DNA from: Secundilactobacillus yichangensis
Lineage (GTDB): Bacteria; Bacillota; Bacilli; Lactobacillales; Lactobacillaceae
Assembly: GCF_016861565.1 (NCBI RefSeq)
Contig: NZ_BOLK01000006.1
Span: forward strand, 1 to 64,000
Direction: 5' to 3'
DNA length: 64,000 nt
The stretch's first letter is position 1, and each line of letters starts with the position of its first letter. The notes under the pieces are model-generated. The model was not told the DNA's origin. It worked only from the letters and a program-made list of their open reading frames with translations, and did not search any database. Below are positions 39,901-52,400 of the stretch, one piece after another. A program made the translations under genes and the position numbers.

Positions 39901-42900
39901 AGGCGTGTACCCTTTAACCGTTGGTGAAACAATGGTATAGGCTTCGCCAATCTTGCCGTGTTCCACTTGTTCAGGCAGATTTTGACCATCAGGTAAATTG
40001 TAATTAACCTTCAATGTCTGAGTGTTAGACACGTACTTTAACTGATAATCATCGACACCGGGTAACGTCACTAAGGGGTCCTGCCCGGCAATCAGTTGAT
40101 ATCCCTCTTGACTATAGTCAGGAGCAGCAATGATTGCCCCCGTCTTTGAAATTCCACTATTTTGACTTAAACCGACAATGGCAACGCCATTCTCGTCAAC
40201 AGGCGTGATCGTGTAGCTATTATCGTTTGCGGTAAAAGTAACGGTTTCTTCTGAACCGCCTCGACTACTATAGGTCCCGGTCAAAACAGTTTTGTCAGGA
40301 GTATAACCAACAACCTCAGGAACATCGATTGAATAGATGCCATCCGTTACGCCGATTTGCGTAAATGCTGGCAAATCTTTTGGCAACCCAGTGAAATAAA
40401 CCGTTAGTTTAGACGCGTTTGGCGTGTATCGAACATTAATTGTCGGCGTCGTAGCCGAAACAGCGGGTACTATCTCACCATTTGGCTGTACGGTGTAACC
40501 CTCATAACTTGGGTAATCAACTTTATCGCCCGTTTTGCCTTCAACCTGCTGAACTTCTAACGATTGGATTGGCTTTTGCTGACCATCAACCGGTTGCACC
40601 TTGTAACGCTTAGTGTCAGCAGTATAGTGAACCACAAAAGCCCCATTTTCAGTAGTAGCCGGTCCAAATACACCAGCAATACTTGATTGATCTGCGGTAT
40701 AGCCAGTAACCACTGGCGTGTCGACTTGATAATCCTCTCCCGTTGTACCTGAGATGGTTTTAGCATTCGGATTAGTTGGTAATCCCTCATAATTCACGGT
40801 CACTTGATACGTGTTAGCTGTGTAATGCACTTGATAGCTATCCTTACCGCCCTGGGTAATTGGCAGCGTCTGATTCGTAGCTAGACTATAGCCAGCGTAC
40901 GTAGCTGGATTGATTGGCGTCTCAGTTACACTGCTTTCAGTAGTCTTAGGCAGCGCTGCAATAACGTTACCAGCATCATCAACAGGAATAATTTGATAGC
41001 TGTTGCTGCTGGCAGAGTACGACACAACTAATTGTTGATCCGCATCCGTATAGACGCCTTGGATAGAGCTCAGATCAGCCTTATACCCGGGGATAACTGG
41101 TGTGTCGATCGTGTAAGTTTCGCCAAACCGGCCACTGATATTGACCTTTCCAAGCGAACCAGTCGGTCCTGCGTAGTTGATCACTAACTGTGTAACGTTG
41201 GCTGAATAATTAGCCTTGATCACACTACCGTCTAAATCAGGGGCAATGATGCCGCTATTTGTAGCGGTATAGCCGGTTAAAAGCGGCGCTGAAACTTGTT
41301 CCCCAATCATTGAAGTCATTTGTTTTGGTGCAGCAATACTGTTCCCTTGAGCGTCCACTGGCTGAATGGTGTAATTCACTTGATTGGTATAATAAACGTT
41401 GATGCTATTGCTTTGATCATTTTGCATGGACGCGTTCGTAATCGTCAATGAGTTAGTTCCTGCATTGGACACCGCTTTGACGAATTGATAACCCTTAATT
41501 ACACGTGGTGCAAAGGTGCTGGTATTTAAATCAGTGATTTTATCAATACCAATCGAACTACCAAAATTAACATTGGTAACGTCAGGTGCATGCAGAACCG
41601 TTTTGCCATCTTGACTCAGGTAATTAATCTGAACTGGCACGTGACTTATTGAAGCATTAAAGGCATTTTGACCATCAATATTTTCAATTGTGACGGTTCT
41701 TTGATTAACGGCATCGCCAACTGCTCCAATCGCCGCAATTGACACTGACTGGTCTAATGAGATAGACGGTCGATCACTGAACCACGGTGCATTTCTTTGT
41801 ATAGTTGCCATCGTTTGAATCAGCTTGGTTCTAGCTTCATCCTCATAAGTAGAATAGGTAAGAAAACCTGTGACCTGGTGATTAACGACACCCGTCTGCG
41901 GCGTCCAGGACAGTGTTACATATTCCGTAAGCGGCACCTTTAGACCCGGATTTTGGTCTGAATACCAAATCGGTGTATCTTTAGATAAGACACCCGCATT
42001 AGTCGTTTGACGCACCGTTAGTTGGTTCCATGGTGTATCACCATCAGCACCAATATAACCATCCCGACCAATAAAGGTAACGTTCTGCTGGCCTGCAATA
42101 CCAAGGTTAGCAGAAGGATCGCTGCCCGCACCAACACCGGCATTCTGCGGGTCAACTGGCTGTATAATAAAGCCCAGTCCACCGCCACCACTTTCGGTCA
42201 CTTTATCACTGGCATTTTCTGTGTTAAACGTGGCGTTAATAGTAAATGGTTTACTGGTATCAATTTGGTTTTTAAAGACTAATGTACCAGCAGTTGTGCG
42301 CTGATTTGTCGGTACTAATGTCACACCACTATCTTTAATGGTGTTAGTTATATCCGATGCGGTTATTTCGCCCGTTGGAGATTTGACGGCCTGTTCTGCT
42401 TCAAAGTTAGCTTGAACATCGTTAGCGTTGGATACGGAGACCTTAGTTTTATCATCAGTTGAAACACTGCCATCTTCATTTAAATTAGCTGAATTGATCT
42501 TATTTAAGTTCGCAGTCGTAAGCTGATTGCTATCAGGTTGATTAACGGCTGCTGTAACTGGTTTTACCGCGGCTTTAGATGTCGCTTGTACTGCAGTGTC
42601 AGTCGCTGTTTGCGTGTGTGCGACGGCCGGTGCCGGTGGTGTGGTTGCGTCTACTGTACTTGGCTGTTCGCCGTCAGTGCTGCTATTGGTCTGACCGCTT
42701 AAGTTACTTGCCGCTTGGTTAACAACTGTATCCTTGCTTGCAGTGTCCGCTTTAGCCGTCATTACTGGCGCAACCCAAAGAGCACCTGATAACAGGACAA
42801 TCGCAGCAAATGACCAAGCACCCCCACTTTTATACATTTTATAGTGTTCTTTATGATCCGTAATGGCTTTATTTAACTGTTTTTCTTGTCGTTTAGTCAT
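36988..42900 (-). CDS. LPQTS-anchored MucBP/MBG-domain surface adhesin
   Basis: A 1,970-residue cell-wall protein. Order: KxYKxGxxW-type export signal (HYKMYKSGGAWSFAA, cleavage probably after AKA); Ala/Thr-rich linker; L-type lectin-like domain (VFKNQIDTSKPF, GGLGFIIQPVD, FIGRDGY); about seven MucBP-like units with PVD/AVD signatures (for example YTIQPVDAQG); about five MBG (YDG/YTG) units; then sortase motif LPQTS, a hydrophobic helix and KKRLK. It should bind mucin or glycans. The ATG at 42900 is set by GGAGGC and the export signal. It is a paralogue of the giant gene upstream. Confidence 0.9.
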   Translation of the reverse strand: MTKRQEKQLNKAITDHKEHYKMYKSGGAWSFAAIVLLSGALWVAPVMTAKADTASKDTVVNQAASNLSGQTNSSTDGEQPSTVDATTPPAPAVAHTQTATDTAVQATSKAAVKPVTAAVNQPDSNQLTTANLNKINSANLNEDGSVSTDDKTKVSVSNANDVQANFEAEQAVKSPTGEITASDITNTIKDSGVTLVPTNQRTTAGTLVFKNQIDTSKPFTINATFNTENASDKVTESGGGGLGFIIQPVDPQNAGVGAGSDPSANLGIAGQQNVTFIGRDGYIGADGDTPWNQLTVRQTTNAGVLSKDTPIWYSDQNPGLKVPLTEYVTLSWTPQTGVVNHQVTGFLTYSTYEDEARTKLIQTMATIQRNAPWFSDRPSISLDQSVSIAAIGAVGDAVNQRTVTIENIDGQNAFNASISHVPVQINYLSQDGKTVLHAPDVTNVNFGSSIGIDKITDLNTSTFAPRVIKGYQFVKAVSNAGTNSLTITNASMQNDQSNSINVYYTNQVNYTIQPVDAQGNSIAAPKQMTSMIGEQVSAPLLTGYTATNSGIIAPDLDGSVIKANYSANVTQLVINYAGPTGSLGKVNISGRFGETYTIDTPVIPGYKADLSSIQGVYTDADQQLVVSYSASSNSYQIIPVDDAGNVIAALPKTTESSVTETPINPATYAGYSLATNQTLPITQGGKDSYQVHYTANTYQVTVNYEGLPTNPNAKTISGTTGEDYQVDTPVVTGYTADQSSIAGVFGPATTENGAFVVHYTADTKRYKVQPVDGQQKPIQSLEVQQVEGKTGDKVDYPSYEGYTVQPNGEIVPAVSATTPTINVRYTPNASKLTVYFTGLPKDLPAFTQIGVTDGIYSIDVPEVVGYTPDKTVLTGTYSSRGGSEETVTFTANDNSYTITPVDENGVAIVGLSQNSGISKTGAIIAAPDYSQEGYQLIAGQDPLVTLPGVDDYQLKYVSNTQTLKVNYNLPDGQNLPEQVEHGKIGEAYTIVSPTVKGYTPDVTTVTGIYQNQEEPVTVTVDYTPITVEVTVQYAGLDSATASTYQAPTVTGQFGKQFQIQVPDIPGYTADQTTIKGVFSADRGANLHVVNYTGKPASVTINYTGADSNPKAVTLSGVVGQAYSQVSPLLDSFTPDEAAVNGEFTADNAADSTTNSPITVNYHLKQSLVPYRITPVDANNVPITNVPGVVQVSGYVKDGSVVETPDYSTLGYVTSQQSITPTHQIQTFTVQYQKQVSYTMQAVDDNGQPIANLALVTANGIVGSAVTPISVLGYNLANDTYTVPDDAKPIQIKYTPKTVAVTVIPVDGNGVRINDFQPVTVSQTGGTQLNTATLTQPGYEIKQQDAINVPISDTGITVPVTYLKEVTLGLSGRDTEVYTGKEQLIDPAKYTVELPDGSNYNLKASGIEYLPAEQDEDDAVQNVGIYHVQLTESGKAEIEHALAQNYLVSFDDSKTGSLVITPASITIAAPSLITEYTGTQISVPAGNITTSSDSLTATPSYKIAVNGDLLNAGLYTTTVQLIEGTNNANYKITTVSGRITVNPSKKAVISIGDTSKNYDGTTAVNTNQLNITVSNDLETPEWSADDFDLSGISSANIGDYSVKLSDKGLSDLQIKNPNFIISAENVTPGSFKITPAPIKIAAPTLTKNYDGSSYVDSVVPTITGVPSEGVTPVYSLTALNTDSEAGKYKITVDAPANQNQNYSVTTVDGQLTILPTKPQFKFLVDASYQTLGQQVVTITTDTGVKINQPNWTTADFIRVNTGNCTYTMTLSNQGLKALQEANPNFTISSDDIKASLPILIETPAMGSTTASLPTNETDESLREPLSQQVAVTSIGTNEEKFKPVFNGGGEIAEFVPGDPKLAVLNQTGLDYKQVATRYVDKTDTEQSLQNGTWPINQNNPQNAILGAVRQTGDVTKPKTADQMAQHVTDKNQVTAQNKLPQTSESPATWLTVLGLTLLNLFGLLGFKKRLK

Positions 42901-43064
42901 ATTTAAATCGTGCCTCCATCCAATGACCCAATAAAAGTTGCTAATCGAATTCAAGATGATAATCGAATGATTGATCATCTTCGAAGCACGAATAACATCG
43001 TTTACCTGTTCTTAAACTAATTTAGTGTGTAATCGAAAAGAACAGCCAATACGATAGAAATAAA

Positions 43065-43103
43065 AACTCATGACTACCTGATTTAAAAGGATGGTCATGG
43101 GTT
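43065..43103 (-). promoter_or_regulatory. Leader hairpin upstream of the smaller adhesin gene
   Basis: On minus, AACCCATGACCATCC pairs with GGTAGTCATGAGTT and runs into TTTTATTT, like an attenuator, 165 bases before the start codon. The preceding ATAGTC, GCG, TAG pattern matches the leader of the giant adhesin. The rest of 42901-43428 is AT-rich; nothing else recognised except the terminator at 43371. Confidence 0.5.
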
Positions 43104-43370
43104 GTCTTTTGCTAGCGCAGACTATTATCTTTTATAATTAAATTTAAAACTTATTTCTGGAACATCATATCACTTATAGAATAAAATGCACGTTTACTAT
43201 TACACAAAGTTGCTCACTTTTTTAACTATTTTGCAACACTTTTATTCTGTTAACGGTATCATTACTGATAGCGCAACTTATACGTTTTCCTAAGATTGTA
43301 ATAATTTAATTTAAAAACTTTTTAAAATTCTTAACTAAACGTCAATAGTTCTAAACGGATTTGCCAATAC

Positions 43371-43414
43371 AAAAAGCACATTTGCCAGTTCATTGACTGA
43401 CAAATGTGCTTTTT
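43371..43414. terminator. Terminator after the giant adhesin gene
   Basis: AAAAAGCACATTTG and CAAATGTGCTTTTT form a perfect 14-bp stem. It lies 15 bases after the giant gene stop on minus. Confidence 0.85.
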
Positions 43415-43428
43415 AAACGACTAAAAGT

Positions 43429-46400
43429 TTATTGATCCGATTTACGTTTCTTAAATCCTAGCATCCCCAATAAACTCATGAGCGCTACACCTAGGACTGC
43501 AAGCCACGATGATTGTGTCTCATCAGTTTGCGGTAAGTGTTTGACTCCAGCAGCCATTGATACACGAGTGTTTGCTGATTGCCGTTCGAGTTTCACCCTA
43601 TTTTGATAAGAAGCACGTGATTCATATGAAACATTACCTGATACAGCAGTACCAGACCTTGTGTAATTACTGCTCTGTTTAGTCTCTTGCACGCCACCTT
43701 CAGCACCTTGTTTAGACACCTTGGCGGTTGAATGCTTGTTTGAACTTTGACCGTGCGTTGAGGCAGAACCATCCTGACTCGAAACAACCAATTCTGCACC
43801 TTCTGGGGCAGACTTGATGATCTCTTTGGCTTGATCAAGCTCCTGGGCAGCCGGAATCCGCAACGTTATTAACTGTCCAATAGTTGAGCTACCGCGTTGA
43901 TCTGACCGGTAGAATACCGGCTCAGCAACTGCTTGCTTAAACTTTGGACTTTCTGTCTTAGGCGAATCTGATTGTGTCACAACAATTGGTCGCGGCAAAA
44001 TCTGATAGTTGTTCGAAACAGTTGTGATTTCGTAATTAGAATTCAGCTTAGGATCAGCAATGATGCTGACCAAGTGAGTTCCGACACTACCGCTGTTACC
44101 ATAATTAACCTGATAAACAACTGAGGAACCATTTACTGGTCGACCAGTAACCTGTCCAGCAGCTGTGCCTGAATAAGGTTGACCGTCGTCATCCTTCGAA
44201 AGGCCACCAGGCGCGGTAATTGTAATTGGCGCCTTGGTAATCGTTAGTTGACCTGGAGTGATATCGTCAACGCTAATGACGTAATTGAGATTAGCTGCCT
44301 GAAGCGCCGCTAAGCCAAACTGACTTAAGGTCACAGGGTAGTCACCCGCGTTTTCACTGGTGTCTTTCCGTTCAAAATCACCTGCTGACCATACTGGTGC
44401 TATCAGTTTATCTGGCAACGTTACGGTGTAGCCAGTCGGGTCGTCAGCTGCACCATCGTAAACCTTTGTTTGGCTGCCAACTTGGATTTGACCCAGGTCA
44501 GCTTTTGCCACGCTAACAGGTTCGATAACAAGTGCGCCGGGCGTTACCTTTGTTGGGTCCGCTTCAACAACGTCATTGAGGTTTGCTTGCTGTAACTTCT
44601 TCCAACCAGCCTTACTCAAGGTCACTAGATACGTGCCAACGGTATCAGGCGTACCCGAAATTACAAAGTCTGCGGGTGTCCACTCCGGTTGAATAAGGTC
44701 CGCCCCGGTGATGGTCACTGGATAAACCTGATTATCAGTTGGTTTACCACTATAAAGTTGATAACAAGCATCAATCATAACCCGGAATTGCGGTGTGATT
44801 GGCGTGATTGTTAACTGCCCCGCTGTGGTTGAAATGGTGTAATTGGAATTATCCTTTGCCGAGAAATTAACGGTAATTGAATAATGTCCTGCATTCACAT
44901 CATCGTTTAGCGCTGTCAGGGTATAAACCGGCGCAACTCCTTTTGCGGGTACGCCATTGATAACAGGTGTCATTGAACCGGTATATGGATAACCGTCGTA
45001 TTGTTTAGTCAGATTTGGTGCAGCAATCGAAATTGGTGCTGGTGTGATCACTAACAACCCATTTTGAATCGACTGTGCATCAAACTGGTAGTTCTTGTTA
45101 ACTGCTTGGAATTTTGCGAGACCCAAAGCGTTCAAGGTAACCACGTGCTGACCAGCATTTTGACCATCGCTAACCGTCGTGAAGTCATCAGCAGTGAAGG
45201 TCGGAATGTTAAATTCAGAATAATCGCTTGGTGCCAAAACTTGATACGTTGTTGGATCCGTGGCGGTATCGCCATCATAGACCTTAGTAGCACCCTGAAC
45301 GACTACGAAATCATCAGCCTGATGATTATCAGTTGGATCGTCGGTATTAGCTGGCGAGCCAGCTGAATTAACAGTGGCCTGACCCAATGTTTGTGGTGTA
45401 ATCGTCAGCGAACCATCAACGTAAGTAATGGCGTAGTTCGAAGTATCACCAGAAGCGCTTGCTTGAATACCGTAAGTCCCAGCATTGACATTCTGGCTGA
45501 TATCAGTCAGTTTGAAGCTTGGACTGGTGGCATTTACCGGCATACCACTGATTTTAGCCGAATAATCTCCAGCATACGCCACACCATCATAAGTTTGGCT
45601 GATAGTTGGTGCAATCACCGTAAGTGATGCAGGATTAATTGTCAATTGACCAGCTGTAACATTACCGGCGTTAAAGCTGTAGTTAGTGTTAGCGGCATTT
45701 AATTTTTGAATCCCTTTGTCGCTCAACGCCACATCATACGAACCAACATTTTGACTGTCATCTGACAATTCAAAATCATCCGCCGACCAGCTATCAGGCG
45801 CGGAAACTCTTGCTGGCAAGGTTACAGCGTACCTTTGAGGATCTGTCTTCTCATTATTATCGTAAGTCTTACTTGCCGAACCAATTTGAATAGGAGCCTC
45901 GGTGTTCTTAGTCACGGTGAACGTACTTGGAACCACTGTAATGTCGTAGTTGGGATTGTCAGCCGTATCAGTAACATTTACTGAGTAGGTGCCCGCGTTA
46001 ACAGCATTTTCAAGTGAGGACAAATGATAGTTAACAGTTGCGCCATTATCTGGCTTGCCCGTAACCGTAGCAGTACTATCGTTTAGAACATACCCACTAC
46101 CATCATACATTTTGGTCAAACCTTGGGGTACCGCAATGGTAACAGCTGCTTTTTTAATGGTTAACTGGCCCTTGGCGGTTTGAATATCATAGTTCTGGTT
46201 GACCGAGGACGCTGAATCAACAGCGACATCAATCTCGTAATCACCAGCGTTAATATACTGGCTTAAATCAGTTAAACCATAAACGACTTGTTGATCACCG
46301 ACTTGACCCGTGACCGTTCCCGTCAAATCAGCACCAGTATAAGCATTACCATCATAAATCTTTGATAGTGCTGGCGCGCTGATGGTTACGGCCTTTCGCG

Positions 46401-49400
46401 TAATGCTCAACAAACCGCTACCGATACTCTTCGCTGGAATGACATAGTTCGGATTAGCATCCTGTAATTTCTGAATCCCACTATCTGTCAAGGTCACATC
46501 ATAGTTGCCAACGTTTTGACTAGCAGCTGAAGTCGTATTGAAATACGCCGTAGTAAGATTTGCTGGCATCACAAAGTTTGGATTATTCGCTGCGTCTGGT
46601 GCACTTAGAGTGAATGCAGGCACGTCGCTAGCATCATCGTCGTACGTCTTGGTAGCGTCACTAATAGTGATTGCGTTATCCGCTAATGCTTTGGCCGAGA
46701 CAGTGAATTTACCAGCCACTGTTGTAATTTCGTAGTTGGAGTTAGCAGCTGCATCAGCCGTTATCGTGATTGGCGCATCAATAACAGTGTCAACATTCTT
46801 GGGTACACTCACGGTATAAATTAATGGCGTACCTGACTGAGTGGTATTGGAAACTTCAGCTGTTCCTTGTTTATTATAAGAACTGCCATCATAAACCTTG
46901 TGCACATCGTTTGCTGCAATGGTTACTGGTCGCTTAGTAATGTGAAGTTGACCGCTGCTAATACTATCAGCAGTAATCGCATAATTGGTGTTAGCTTGGC
47001 TGAGTTTCTCAATACCAGCTTGAGTTAATTTAACGGCATAGTTACCAACATTTTGACTAGTGATGCCAGTAGTATCAAAATCTTCAGCCGCTAAATTAGC
47101 GGGAATAACAAATTCAGGATACTCGTCTGAAACAGTCAAACCATAAGTCTTAGGATCAGTATTAGCATCACCATCGTAGACCTTAGTAATTGAATCAACT
47201 GAAATCGTACCAGCCATAACTTGTTCAGGGGTGATAGTGAAATGCCCAGTTGATACCTTTGAAGCTGCCAGCGTGTAGTTTGGCATTTGCTGGTTAACCT
47301 CATCGACACCCGATTGGTTCAAACTAATAGTGTAGGTACCAACATTTTGACTAAAGCCATCGCCGTTATTTGCCATGAGATTAAAGTCTGAACTAGGTAA
47401 CGTTAATTGATCGCCAGTTGATAATTGCAGCGCGTAATTTTGCGGATCCTCGGCACTGTTATTATCATAAACTTTTGTCTGATTCTGAATTGTAACTGTT
47501 AAGTCTGCTTTGTTGATTGTCAACAAACCAGGCTGATAAGTGACAGCGTAATTGCCAGCATTCTGGCTGGAAGCTGTCAGTGTGTATGTGCCTGCATTCG
47601 TATCGCCACTAATATCCGTCAGAACAAATGTCGGTTTAACCCCATTTTCTGGTAGACCATCAATTGCAACCTGATACTCACCTGAATAAGCCTTGCCATC
47701 ATAAGTCTTAGAAATAGTTGGTGCAGTCACCATAATTGGTGCAGGCGTAATGGTTAATTTACCATTAATTGTCTTAATATTGTAGTTCAGATTATCTGCT
47801 GAATCGACAAGCACTTTAATGGTATAACCTTCATCGTTCACGTTAGTAGCGGCATTAGCCGTTACCGTGTATTTCAAATCCGAACCGTTGACTGGTTTAC
47901 CACTAACATTTTCTTCTAGGTTGGCATCATCGTATGCTTCGCCGCTATAAACCATGCTTTCATCCTTAGCAGTAATCGTGACGTTGGCTTTGCTGATAGT
48001 GAACGTATCACCAGTCACTTTTGCTGATTGAATATCGTAGTTCGGGTTAGCAGCCTTCAGGTCTTGAAGACCTTTGTCACTCAAAGTAACGGTATAAGTA
48101 CCAGCGTTAACTGGAGCTACAAGACTATAATCAGCGACACTCCAGTCGCTAGGTGTTTGTACGCCATCTGGCAGCGTCAGCGTGTACTGAGCAGCAACGC
48201 CATCATAAGTCTTATCTCTACTCGTAACGCCAAGCGTTAAGCCATCTTTCTGAGTAATTTGGAAGTTGCCGGCAGTGACGTTCTGACGAGTAATGGTGTA
48301 GTTCTTGTTAATTGCTTGTAAATCATTGATTCCTTTATCACTTAAACTGATCTGATAATCACCAACATTGGCACTGGTAACCCCGCTGAAATCAAAATCA
48401 TCGGTATTCCAAGCGGGTACCTTCATATCAGTTGGCAGGTTGAGGGCTAGGGAGGTGGTGGCTACCGCTTTGGTCCCATCGTACGCTTTTGATCCGTTAT
48501 TGATTTGTACTTTGGCGTTGGTATCTGGTGTGATATTTAAGTTACCGGCAGTTACATTGCTACCGGTGATCCTGTAGTTTTTATTTACAGCCTGTAGTGC
48601 TTTAACACCGGTATCACTGAGCTTAATCGAATAACTGCCAACGTTGGCACTATCGATTCCACTGAAATCAAAATCATCAGCGTTTAAGCTTGGAATCGTC
48701 ATGTCAGTTGGACCGGTCACCTTAAAGTTGCTGGCAGCCACATTAGTGGTCCCATCATAAACTTTAGGATCCGCACTGATTTGAACAGTAGCGGTTGTAT
48801 TTGGTGTGACTGATAACTTTCCTTCAACCGTTGTAATCACGTAGTTTCCATTACCCGTAGTTGGCAATTCAACTGTCGTAACGTAATCGCCAACATTTGA
48901 TTTGGCGTTACTACTAATAGTATAAGCCACTGCTGTGCCAACAGCGCCGTCTTGAACCGTCACTGTTTCTTTCGGTAAGACTGGAGTTTGACCGTTGTAG
49001 GTCACACTTTCGCTGGGTGCGGTGATGGTAATGTGCGCTGGAGTGACGTTTAGGTTACCAGCGGTCACATTGCCGCCAGTAATTGTGTAGTTCTTGTTAG
49101 CACTTTGCAGTGCGTTAATGCCAGCTTCACTAAGCTTTACGGAATACTGCCCCGCATCACTCTTGATACCACTGAAATCAAAATCCTCAGCAGTTAATGT
49201 TGGAATAACCATATCGGCTGGTCCAGTCACCTTAAAGTCAGTGGCAGCAACAGTCGTGGTGCCATCATAAACTTTGTTGGCATCACTTAATGTCACTTTA
49301 GCACTGGCATTCGGCGTAACTGTCACCGCGCCGTTAACCGCTGCAATCGCGTAGTTCTTGTTGCCACCACTTGGTAAATTAACTTTTGTGGTATAACCAC

Positions 49401-52400
49401 CAACACCTGCAGCAACATCACTCTTGATAGTGTATGCCACTGATGTACCGATTTGACCGTCTTGAACCGTGATGGTTTCTTTTGGTAAGACCGGTACTTG
49501 ACCGTTGTAAACCACGGTTTCGCTAGGTGCGGTAATAGTAATGTGAGCCGGCGTAACATTTAAAGTACCGGCTGTCACATTAGCACTACTGATTGTGTAG
49601 TTCTTATTTGCATTTTGAAGTGCTACAATCCCAGTCTCACTAAGTTTAATTGAATAATTGCCCACGTTAGCGCTGGTGATCCCGCTCAAATCGAAATCTT
49701 CTGCGGTAAACGTCGGCACTGTCATATCAACTGGTCCAGTCACTGTGAAGTCCGTGACGTCCACGTTAGTGCTGCCATCATAGACCTTGGGCCTAGCAGT
49801 GATCTCAACAACAGCAGTTGTATTTGGTGTGACAGACAGTTTCCCATCAGTGGTGGTAATTACGTAATTCGAATTCCCATCAGTGGGTAAGTTAACTTTC
49901 GTGGTGTAATCACCAACACTTGCTTTGGCATCACTAATAATTGTATATGCCACTGGTGTACCAACCTTGCCGTCTTGAATCGACACTGTTTCTTTCGGTA
50001 AGACTGGAACCTGACCATTGTAGGTCACGGTTTCGCTAGGTGCAGTTATGGTAATGTGTGCTCTCATAATATTCAGATTACCGGCGGTCACATTACTGCT
50101 AGTAATCGTGTAGTTGTTATTAGCACTTTGTAGTGCGTCAATACCAGCTTCACTAAGTTTTACTGAATACTGTCCCACATTGGCACTCTTAATTCCACTG
50201 AAGTCGAAATCATCAGCGGTCAATGTTGGAATGACCATATCAGTTGGTCCAGTCACCTTAAAGCTGGTGGCAGCAACATTCGTAGTACCATCGTAAATTT
50301 TATTGGCATCACTAAGTGTTATCTCAGCACTCGTATTCGGCGTAACTGTCACCGTACCGTTAACCTTTGTAATGGCATAGTTTTCGTTACCAGTAGTCGG
50401 CAACTCAACATTCGTATAATATCCACCTGCATCAGCTTTCACATTATTGCTGATTGTATAAGCTACCGGTGTGCCAATGGCGCCGTCTTGAACCGTTACT
50501 GTTTCTTTCGGTAAGACTGGAACCTGACCATTGTAGGTCACGGTTTCGCTAGGCGCAGTTATAGTAATGTGAGCTGGTGTGATATTTAAGTTGCCGGCAG
50601 TCACATTGGCACTGGTGATTGTGTAGTTAGCATTGGCACTTTGCAGTGCATTAACGCCAACTTCACTGAGTTTTACTGAATACTGTCCCACATTGGCGCT
50701 CTTAATTCCACTGAAATCAAAATCGTTAGCGGTCAATATTGGAATTGTCATATCAGCTGGTCCAGTCACTTTAAAACCGGTAGGAGCAACATTCGTAGTA
50801 CCATCGTAAACTTTATTACCCGTACTAATTAGTACTTTCCCAGTTGCATTCGGCGTGATGACCAAATCACCGCCAGTCACATTGCTGCTAGTGATTGTGT
50901 AATTTGTATTCACACTTTGTAATGCTGCAATTCCTGCATCACTGAGTTTAACCGCATAACTGCCTACATTGGCACTGGTAATGCCACTGAAATCAAAATC
51001 GTCATCAGTCAACGTTGGAACAGTGATACCAGTTGAACCCGTTACCTGAAACAGTGTAGCAGCCACATTCGTACTGCCATCATAAGTCTTCGTACCATTG
51101 CCAATTGCAACTCTTGCGGTAGTATTTGGCGTTATTGCAAAATTACCCACTGTCACATTGGCTCTTGTTATGGCATAGTTTGGATTAACTTTTTGAAGAT
51201 CTGCAATTCCTTGATTGCTTAGTGTCATTGAATAGTTGTTGCCAACATTCGCACTAGTGATACCACTAAAGTCAAAGTCGCTGGCGTTCCAGGTTGGTTC
51301 AATCATACCTGCCGATAATCCAACTTTGTATTGAGAATCAGCAACTTTGGTTGTCCCATCGTATGTTTTACGGTCATTACCAACCTTGATTACTGCATCG
51401 GCATTTGGCGTGATAAACAACTGGCCAGAAACGGTCGTAATATCGTAATTTGGATTATCCGTTGCGCTTGCATTTACCGTAATAGGATAACCGACCGCAC
51501 TTGCATCGGCGACACCATTAGCACTCAAGGCATAAACTAGCTTGTCACCTTTTGCAGGCAACGGTGCTATCACTTCCGCTTTCAGTGTGGCATCATCATA
51601 AGTCTTACCAGTGTATGCTGTCGTAACATTGTCAGCTTTAATGGTCACTGGTGCTTTTGTAATCACAAACAGGCCACTCTGCACGTCGGTAGCATCAAAC
51701 TGATAATTGGGGTTGGCTGCTTGTAAATCTTGAAGTCCTTTATCACTCAGTTTAACTTCATAATTACCCGCGTTTTGACTAATTGAACTGATGTCAAAAT
51801 CGTTATCACTCAGAGTAGAAATCTTAAAATCAGTGTATTGACTAGGTACGAGTACATTAAAGGTTATGGGATCCGTTGATGTATCACCGTCGTAAACCTT
51901 CGTTGCACCTTGAACCACAATCGAAGTTGCTAACTGTGAGTTTTGAGCTGGATCAGAAACATTCACAGGAACCTTTGCCGTGTTCGCAGTTGGCACCGTT
52001 AATACCGCTGGCGTAATCGTGAACGTAGCATTGTCTTCAACAGTTACCGCGTAGTTTTGTGATAACGAATCGCTGATTGCTTGTTTGGCCGCATCCGTCA
52101 ATTGAACGTTATAAGTACCTACATTTTTGGCAACCGTACTAGTAGAACCACTCGACACGATTTGCAGATCACTTGCCGATAACGCATAACTCGTTCCATC
52201 TGGTAAATTAACTTTATAATTTTCTGAATCAGGGGTCTGAATGGCACCAGTGTAGTTTTCGCTTTCTGAACCGGTTAGCTGAGCAGGAAACATCTTTAAA
52301 TACGTCACCGGAACGATCAGCTGACCGTCTTGAATTGGCACTGAAACATTTAAATTATCATTGGATTTAAGCTGATAACCACTGTATTGAGGTGGGGTAA

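Noticed and set aside
48530-50582. CRISPR-like array in the repeat-rich 48-51 kb region
   Set aside because: The units are 513 bp, coding, in frame and divergent at the DNA level; they are protein-domain repeats.
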